DNA from: Candidatus Barnesiella excrementigallinarum
GTDB taxonomy: Bacteria; Bacteroidota; Bacteroidia; Bacteroidales; Barnesiellaceae
Length of the DNA stretch: 64,000 nucleotides
Direction of reading: 5' to 3'
NCBI GenBank assembly: GCA_019114445.1
Contig: DXFL01000011.1
Span: 1-64,000 of the forward strand
In this document: in pieces, positions 57,638-64,000 of the stretch
How positions within the stretch are numbered: position 1 is the first letter of the stretch
Layout: each line of letters opens with the position of its first letter
Notes under the pieces: generated by a model
Databases searched by the model: none
What the model saw: the letters and a program-made list of their open reading frames with translations, nothing else
Told to the model about the DNA's origin: nothing
Program-made: the position numbers and the translations under genes

Positions 57638-60600
57638 ATGAAACAGTACAAATTACTGAACAATGTTTTGGGGTGGGTTGTATTCGTCGTAGCTGCGATA
57701 ACCTATATCCTCACGTTGGAGTCGACCGCCAGTTTTTGGGACTGCGGTGAGTTTATCGCTTCGGGATACAAATTGGAAGTGGGTCACCCGCCGGGAAACC
57801 CCATATTTATGTTGACGGCACGCTTCTTTGCCAATTTCGCTTCGTCGCCTTCGGAGGTTGCCTATATGGTAAACCTCATGTCGGGATTGCTTAGTGCCGC
57901 TACCATATTGCTTTTGTTTTGGACGATAACCCGGTTGGCACAGAAGATTGTCTTGCGGGAAGGCGAAACCGAAGAGACAATGTCGCTGGGACAGATGATT
58001 GCTGTTTTGGGCTGCGGCTTGGTAGGTTCGTTGGCCTATGCGTGGTCCGATACTTTTTGGTTCTCGGCCGTCGAAGGTGAGGTTTATGCCTACTCCTCGT
58101 TCTGTACGGCTTTGGTCTTTTGGCTTATTCTTAAATGGGAGAGTGTGGCCGACGAGCCTCATTCCAACCGTTATATCATATTGATCGCCTATATCATAGG
58201 TGTTTCTATTGCGGTACACTTGCTCAACCTGTTGTGTATCCCTGCCATCGTGCTGGTATACTATTATCGCAAGTATGAAAATACCGATTTGAAAGGCTCT
58301 ATTATCGCACTGTTGCTTTCGTTTGTTCTCATCGTGCTGTTGCTTTACGGTCTGGTTCCCGGATTCGTCGAAGTGGCCAGTTGGGTGGAACTGCTCTTTG
58401 TCAATGTATTCCATTTGCCTTTCAATAGCGGAGTGGTATTCTATTTCTTCCTTATCATCGGCGTTATTGCTTGGGCCATTTATGAGACGTATGCGCAACG
58501 GAGCGACAAACTGATGAAGATTTCGTTCTTTATTAGTATTGTGTTGGTGGGTATTCCGTTTATCGGCGATGGTTACATCATCGGTATTATTCTCTCCGCG
58601 GCATTGGCCTACTATCTTTTCACGCGCAAGAAACTTGCCGTAGTAGCCATGAATACGACATTGCTCTCGCTGTTTGTGATTTTTATCGGTTACTCGTCGT
58701 ATGCTTTGATTATGATTCGTTCGACAGCCAATACTCCTATGGACCAAAACTCGCCTGAGGATATTTTCAGTTTGGGAAGCTATTTGAATCGCGAGCAGTA
58801 TGGCGACCGCCCTCTTTTCTATGGACAGACTTTCCCCGCCGAAATTTCACGGGATGCCAACGGTACGGCTATCTCTACCAAAGGGAAAGCCCTTTGGAAA
58901 AAGAAACTGAAAACTACCGAGGACGAAGCCGACCGCTACATCATTACCGGTTATGACGAAACCTACAAGTATCAACCCGAGTTGTGTATGCTCTTCCCCC
59001 GTATGTATAGCGACAAGGCGGAACATATATCGGTTTATAAGGAGTGGACCAACTTTAAGGGACGTCCCGTACAGGTACAAACTGCCGAGGGACCCAAGAC
59101 GGTGATGAAACCTACCTTTGGCGAGAATCTCGCATTCTTCCTCGATTACCAGTTGAATTATATGTATTGGCGTTATTTCATGTGGAATTTTGCCGGACGC
59201 CAAAACGATATACAGGGACACGGCGAGGTGCAGAACGGAAACTGGATAAGCGGGTTCAATTTTATCGACAAGCATATTGCCGGCGACCAAACCAACCTGC
59301 CCGACGATTTGAAGAATAACCCGGGACACAATGTCTTCTATATGTTGCCGTTGTTGTTGGGACTTATCGGTCTTTTCTATCAAGCCTTTTCGGGCAAAAA
59401 GGGAATCGAGAGTTTTTGGGTTACCTTCTTCCTCTTCTTCATGACCGGTATCGCCATTGTCATTTATCTGAACCAAACGCCCATTCAGCCGCGTGAGCGC
59501 GATTATGCCTACGCCGGCTCATTCTATGCCTTTGCCATTTGGATTGGCTTGGGTGTCGCTGCCGTATGGCGCGGATTGAATCGCTTGGCAAAGACGAGCG
59601 ACGAGAAGCCGGCGGGTACGGTTACGGCTGCGGTCGCTTCGTTGCTTTGCTTGTGCGTACCGTTGCAGATGGTAAGTCAAACGTGGGACGACCACGACCG
59701 TTCCGGGCGTTACGTGTGTCGCGATTTCGGTATGAACTACCTGTCGAGCGTCGACGAAAATGCCATTCTCTTTACCAATGGCGATAACGATACCTTCCCC
59801 TTGTGGTATGCGCAAGAGGTTGAGGGCTATCGCACCGACGTGAGGGTGTGCAACCTCTCTTATCTGCAAACCGACTGGTATATCGACCAAATGAAACGGC
59901 CGGCATACGAGTCGACGCCGTTGCCTATTTCGGCCGACGAATCGAAATATGCCTACGATGTGCGTTCGTATAATTTCGTGATAAATAGGGTGACCGATTC
60001 CATTACGGTAAGCGACGGTTTGGAATACCTTTATAGCGACGAGGCGTGGACGAAAGATGTACCGGGATACGGTGCCTTGAATCACTTGCCTACCAATAAG
60101 ATGTATATACCCGTCGATGCCGAGGCTGCCGTGGCTTCGGGTACCGTGCCGGCCGAATTGAAAGACAGTATCGTTTCGCGTATCGAACCCAACTTCTCGA
60201 ATAAGCGCGGATTTACGATGAGCGAAATCGCTTCGCTCGATATTATCAATTCGATTGCCAAGCAAGGTTGGAATCGTCCGGTCTATTTTGCCGTAACGGT
60301 GGGCAGCAGCTATTATTTGGGGCTCGACAATTATTTCTCCCGTACGGGTCTTGCCTATCAGGTTGTGCCGTTGCACGGTGTCAATGCAAATATCAATACC
60401 GAAAAGATGTATGACAATATGGTCAATAAATTCCGTTGGGGCGGTATCGACAAGGCTACTCCCGATAAACCGCTTTATCTCGACGAGAATGTGCGGCGTA
60501 TGTGCAATACCATTCGTATGATGTTTGCCGATTTGGTTGAGCAACTCCTGATGGAAGGGAAGGACGAGAAGGCCTTGACGGCGTTGAACCTCATTGTAGA

Positions 60601-60892
60601 GAAGATACCGGGTTGGCAGGTAACTCACGATCTCACCTCCATCTCGTTGGGCCATTCTTACCTCAATTTGGGAGAAAAAGAGAAGGGCGAAGCCTTGCTG
60701 ACCGAGATCTTCAACACCTCGGCCGATTACCTGAACTGGTATAAGGACCTCACCCCCGGACAGCTCCGTTCGGTAAGCAACGATTATCAAAAACATTTGT
60801 ATATCGTTCATACTATCTATGAGTTGAGTGCGGCATACGGGCTTACCGATTTGCAAAAAAGAATCGACGAGAAGTTTGCCATTCAAGAGTAA
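57638..60892 (+). CDS. DUF2723 family membrane protein (GT-C/protein O-mannosyltransferase-like)
   Basis: 1084 aa; TLESTASFWDCGEFIASGYKLEVGHPPGNPIFMLTARFFA; FTNGDNDTFPLWYAQEVEGYRTDVRVCNLSYL. Confidence 0.9.
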   Translation: MKQYKLLNNVLGWVVFVVAAITYILTLESTASFWDCGEFIASGYKLEVGHPPGNPIFMLTARFFANFASSPSEVAYMVNLMSGLLSAATILLLFWTITRLAQKIVLREGETEETMSLGQMIAVLGCGLVGSLAYAWSDTFWFSAVEGEVYAYSSFCTALVFWLILKWESVADEPHSNRYIILIAYIIGVSIAVHLLNLLCIPAIVLVYYYRKYENTDLKGSIIALLLSFVLIVLLLYGLVPGFVEVASWVELLFVNVFHLPFNSGVVFYFFLIIGVIAWAIYETYAQRSDKLMKISFFISIVLVGIPFIGDGYIIGIILSAALAYYLFTRKKLAVVAMNTTLLSLFVIFIGYSSYALIMIRSTANTPMDQNSPEDIFSLGSYLNREQYGDRPLFYGQTFPAEISRDANGTAISTKGKALWKKKLKTTEDEADRYIITGYDETYKYQPELCMLFPRMYSDKAEHISVYKEWTNFKGRPVQVQTAEGPKTVMKPTFGENLAFFLDYQLNYMYWRYFMWNFAGRQNDIQGHGEVQNGNWISGFNFIDKHIAGDQTNLPDDLKNNPGHNVFYMLPLLLGLIGLFYQAFSGKKGIESFWVTFFLFFMTGIAIVIYLNQTPIQPRERDYAYAGSFYAFAIWIGLGVAAVWRGLNRLAKTSDEKPAGTVTAAVASLLCLCVPLQMVSQTWDDHDRSGRYVCRDFGMNYLSSVDENAILFTNGDNDTFPLWYAQEVEGYRTDVRVCNLSYLQTDWYIDQMKRPAYESTPLPISADESKYAYDVRSYNFVINRVTDSITVSDGLEYLYSDEAWTKDVPGYGALNHLPTNKMYIPVDAEAAVASGTVPAELKDSIVSRIEPNFSNKRGFTMSEIASLDIINSIAKQGWNRPVYFAVTVGSSYYLGLDNYFSRTGLAYQVVPLHGVNANINTEKMYDNMVNKFRWGGIDKATPDKPLYLDENVRRMCNTIRMMFADLVEQLLMEGKDEKALTALNLIVEKIPGWQVTHDLTSISLGHSYLNLGEKEKGEALLTEIFNTSADYLNWYKDLTPGQLRSVSNDYQKHLYIVHTIYELSAAYGLTDLQKRIDEKFAIQE

Positions 60893-60971
60893 ATAAATAA
60901 ATAAACCTTTTCGGGAGAGAAACACGGAGCATACGTTTTCCGGTTCTCTCCCGATTTTTAGTTTTACGACC

Positions 60972-61580
60972 ATGTTTATAGAGCAACCCCCGTTTTTTTA
61001 TCGTATGTGGTTCCCCGAAGCTATTTGGCGAATTCCGGGCGATAAGAAAACCGTATATCTCACTTTCGACGACGGTCCTATTCCGCAGGTTACGCCGTGG
61101 GTTCTCGATGTCCTCGACTATTACGAGGTGAAGGCTACATTCTTTTGTGTAGGAGATAATGTGGCCCGCAATCCCAATCTGTTCAAAACGATTCGGGAGC
61201 GGGGACATCAAGTGGGAAACCACACCATGAACCACGTACAGGGTATGTCTATGACGCCCGAAAAATATGTGCGCAATGTACAGAATGCGCATGACTTGAT
61301 TCAAAGCCGCTTGTTCAGGCCGCCGCATGGACATATGTTGCCCGGTCAGGCCAAGTTGCTGAAAAAGGATTACAGCATTATCATGTGGGACGTGGTGACG
61401 CGCGATTACAGTAACAAGTTGTCGGGCGAACAGGTGTTTGGCAATGTGAAACGCTATGCCCGAAACGGCTCGATTATCGTATTCCACGACTCTATCAAAG
61501 CCGAGCGTAACTTACATTACGCTTTACCGAGAACCATCAACTGGCTCAGGGAAAATGGATTCCTCTTCAAAACCCTTTGA
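60972..61580 (+). CDS. Polysaccharide deacetylase (NodB homology)
   Basis: VYLTFDDGPIPQVTPWVLDVL; VGNHTMNH; RPPHGHM; WDVVTRDY. Confidence 0.93.
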   Translation: MFIEQPPFFYRMWFPEAIWRIPGDKKTVYLTFDDGPIPQVTPWVLDVLDYYEVKATFFCVGDNVARNPNLFKTIRERGHQVGNHTMNHVQGMSMTPEKYVRNVQNAHDLIQSRLFRPPHGHMLPGQAKLLKKDYSIIMWDVVTRDYSNKLSGEQVFGNVKRYARNGSIIVFHDSIKAERNLHYALPRTINWLRENGFLFKTL

Positions 61581-62508
61581 CTTGCGCGAAACGATTCGCC
61601 AAGCGGCTTTCGAAATAGGTTTCGATGCCTGCGGATTTGCCCGGGCGGAGGAGGTCGATGCCGATGTGCGCGAGAGGTTTCGGCGGTGGCTTGGCGAGGG
61701 AAAGCAGGCACAGATGGAGTATTTGTCGAACCACCTCGATTTAAGGGACAATCCGGGGTTGCTTCACCCCGGAGCCCGCACGATAATTTGTGTCGCGCTC
61801 AATTACTATCCGGGCCGTGTTCAACCGGCAGGGAATCCTCAATTTGCCTATTACGCTTACGGCCGCGACTATCACGAAGTCATGCGTGACAAATTGCACC
61901 GGTTGGCCCATCGGGTTGCCTGCTTTTCGGGCGAACCGGGTCGGGTATGTTGCGATACGGCACCTCTTCGCGAACGCTATTGGGCCGAGCGTGCAGGAGT
62001 TGGATTTATCGGGAAAAACGGGCAGTTGATTATTCCCGGCAAAGGGTCGTTTTTCTTTTTGGGTGAGTTGGTAACGGCATTGGAACTTCCGCCCGACAGT
62101 CGGGTGGCGTCGCGTTGCGGCGATTGTACACGTTGTATGGAAAGTTGTCCTACGGGAGCGTTGTCTACTCCGGGGCAGGTCGATGCCCGGTTGTGTATTT
62201 CGTGCCAGACGATTGAGAACCGGGGCGAAATTCCCACATTGGTCGCCGAAAAGATGGGTAATAGGGTATATGGGTGCGACACCTGTCAGTTGTGTTGCCC
62301 GTGGAATAAATCGGCTACACCTTCGTCGCACCTCGAATTTACTCCTTCCGAAGAACTCCTGTCGCTCAATACCGAGCAGTTCGAGGCGATGACTCTCGAC
62401 GATTTTAACCGCTTGTTCCGCCATTCGGCTGTGAAGCGGGCGAAGTATGCCGGGTTGAAACGGAATTTCGAAATTTGGAAGAAAAACCAAAACGTTGAAA
62501 AGAAGTAA
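61555..62508 (+). CDS. queG: Epoxyqueuosine reductase
   Basis: RYWAERAGVGFIGKNGQLIIPGKGSFFFLGEL; CGDCTRCMESCPTGAL; CDTCQLCCPWN; overlaps the deacetylase 3' end. Confidence 0.93.
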   Translation: MDSSSKPFDLRETIRQAAFEIGFDACGFARAEEVDADVRERFRRWLGEGKQAQMEYLSNHLDLRDNPGLLHPGARTIICVALNYYPGRVQPAGNPQFAYYAYGRDYHEVMRDKLHRLAHRVACFSGEPGRVCCDTAPLRERYWAERAGVGFIGKNGQLIIPGKGSFFFLGELVTALELPPDSRVASRCGDCTRCMESCPTGALSTPGQVDARLCISCQTIENRGEIPTLVAEKMGNRVYGCDTCQLCCPWNKSATPSSHLEFTPSEELLSLNTEQFEAMTLDDFNRLFRHSAVKRAKYAGLKRNFEIWKKNQNVEKK

Positions 62509-62529
62509 CAAGGTATTGTATTGTGAATG

Positions 62530-62567
62530 AAAATAGGGGGATTCGCGATTGCGAATCCCCCTATTTT
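62530..62567. terminator. Bidirectional terminator
   Basis: AAAATAGGGGGATTCGC-GATT-GCGAATCCCCCTATTTT, perfect 17-bp stem. Confidence 0.9.
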
Positions 62568-62588
62568 ATAATTTAAGAGCCTATATTC

Positions 62589-63401
62589 TTATTTCAGTAA
62601 GCTGTCGGGATCGAGGTTGTTTTGCTCGATGTCGAGGAAATATTTGTAAGTTCCTACTTTCAATTCGGCCGTAGCAGCGTCGTCGCAAACGATAATGCTT
62701 TTGGGGTGCATCTGCAAGGCTGTGATCGTCCACATTTGAGAAACTCCGCCCTCTACACCTTGTTGCAAGGCTCTGGCTTTGTTGTGTCCGTTAACGATGA
62801 TAAGGACGTTGCGAGCCGACATAACAGTACCTACGCCAACCGTGAGAGCGGTTTTGGGCACGAGGTTGGTATCGCCGCCGAAGAAACGGGAGTTGGCGAT
62901 GATGGTATCCTGTGTCAGCGTTTTTACACGGGTGCGCGAGGTGAGCGACGAACCCGGTTCGTTGAATGCGATGTGGCCGTCGGGGCCCACGCCTCCGAGG
63001 AACAACTCAATACCGCCGTAAGAAGCGATTTTAGCTTCGTAGCGGGCACATTCCTCTTCGGGGTTGGCTGCATTGCCATTGAGGATATTTACATTTTCGG
63101 GACGGATGTCGATGTGCGAGAAGAAGTTGCTCCACATGAACGTGTGATAGCTTTGTTCGTGATCTTCGGGCAGATTGCAATATTCGTCCATATTGAAAGT
63201 TACTACATTGCGGAACGACACTACACCTTTGTGGTTCAATTCAATCAAGTGTTTGTACATACCCAGAGGAGAGGATCCGGTGGGCAGGCCCAATACGAAA
63301 GGTTTTTCCTCGGTGGGTTTGAACTTATTGATGCACGATGCCACATAGTTTGCGGCCCAACGCGATACTGCATCATAGGTTGGTTCGATAATCAGTCTCA
63401 T
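62589..63401 (-). CDS. nagB: Glucosamine-6-phosphate deaminase
   Basis: [56 protein letters not shown]. Confidence 0.95.
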   Translation of the reverse strand: MRLIIEPTYDAVSRWAANYVASCINKFKPTEEKPFVLGLPTGSSPLGMYKHLIELNHKGVVSFRNVVTFNMDEYCNLPEDHEQSYHTFMWSNFFSHIDIRPENVNILNGNAANPEEECARYEAKIASYGGIELFLGGVGPDGHIAFNEPGSSLTSRTRVKTLTQDTIIANSRFFGGDTNLVPKTALTVGVGTVMSARNVLIIVNGHNKARALQQGVEGGVSQMWTITALQMHPKSIIVCDDAATAELKVGTYKYFLDIEQNNLDPDSLLK

Positions 63402-63579
63402 GATATGTATATATTTAGCTTTTCCCAAAAGTAATCATTTTTTGGCAAGTATCGTTGGGTGGACGAAGTTTTTGTGTATTTTTCTAAAAAAATGATTGAG
63501 TTACATGATTTTTTACCTTTTTTAGGTGGAAAAAATGTAAATAAATCATTAAGTTTGTAATTCACAAAAAACTATCGCG

Positions 63580-64000
63580 ATGAAAACAAATCTAAGTTCT
63601 CAAATTAAACTGGACCGGATTCCTAAACGGTACTATGCCCCCGACGGAGAGTTGGAGTTAGCCGCTCTTACGCGGGAGGAGAAGGTCTATACCAAAATTT
63701 TTGAAGGCTCCGAAGAGGGGTCGAAGTATATCGCTAATGATGTAGCAGAGTTAATTCACAAATGCAAGGCCGAGCATCGTCATTGCGTACTTGCCTTAGG
63801 CTCGGGAACGGGAACCCACTCCGTTTATGCCGAATTGGTTCGTATGTATCAAGCCGGAGAGGTAAGTTTCTCGAATGTTATTGTTTTCAATATCGGTGAA
63901 TATTATCCTCTTTCCGAAGGTGCTCCCGGTACAATGAGCCTCTTGAAAGAGTTGTTGCTCGACAAGGTAAATATCGATCCCGAAAATATTCATACTCCCG
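63580..64000 (+). CDS. Glucosamine-6-phosphate deaminase-like protein (N-terminal part, runs off window)
   Basis: MKTNLSSQIKLDRIPKRYYAPDGELELAALTREEKVYTKIFEGSEEGSKYIANDVAELI...LALGSGTGTHSVYAELVRMYQAGEVSFSNVIVFNIGEYYPL; open through the window end. Confidence 0.85.
   Translation, partial: MKTNLSSQIKLDRIPKRYYAPDGELELAALTREEKVYTKIFEGSEEGSKYIANDVAELIHKCKAEHRHCVLALGSGTGTHSVYAELVRMYQAGEVSFSNVIVFNIGEYYPLSEGAPGTMSLLKELLLDKVNIDPENIHTP

Noticed and set aside
59519-60973. 484-codon minus-strand ORF antisense to the DUF2723 gene
   Set aside because: Shadow ORF; the plus strand has conserved DUF2723 motifs throughout.

Overview
This 64 kb window looks like a Bacteroidales chromosome. The evidence is TAnnTTTG promoter -7 boxes, PorZ-like and type IX secretion C-terminal-domain proteins, a TonB receptor/DUF4249 pair and a UpxY-type NusG paralog. 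Most of it is core genome: nadB, nadA, leuS, dapB, tandem lepB, cysE-like, purD, rlmL-like, rdgB, the frdC-frdA-frdB operon, tyrS-like, rnpA, hemD-like, queG and nagB. There is one tRNA-Gln gene and several strong stem-loop terminators. I saw no CRISPR array, prophage, rRNA or complete IS element; an IS30-family transposase C-terminus is cut by the left edge. The most interesting observations are: (1) a strand-composition switch (C>G on the left, G>C on the right, visible in plus-strand coding genes) near 24-30 kb, together with AT-rich intergenic regions carrying DnaA-box-like 9-mers, which suggests the chromosomal replication origin lies here without dnaA alongside; (2) a second signal peptidase I paralog that lacks both catalytic dyad residues; (3) a YidD-TatD fusion protein; (4) a HARE-HTH/restriction-endonuclease-like gene interrupted at a T7 homopolymer; (5) a UpxY/NusG paralog outside any visible polysaccharide locus. 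All product calls come from reading the translated sequences; no database search was run.
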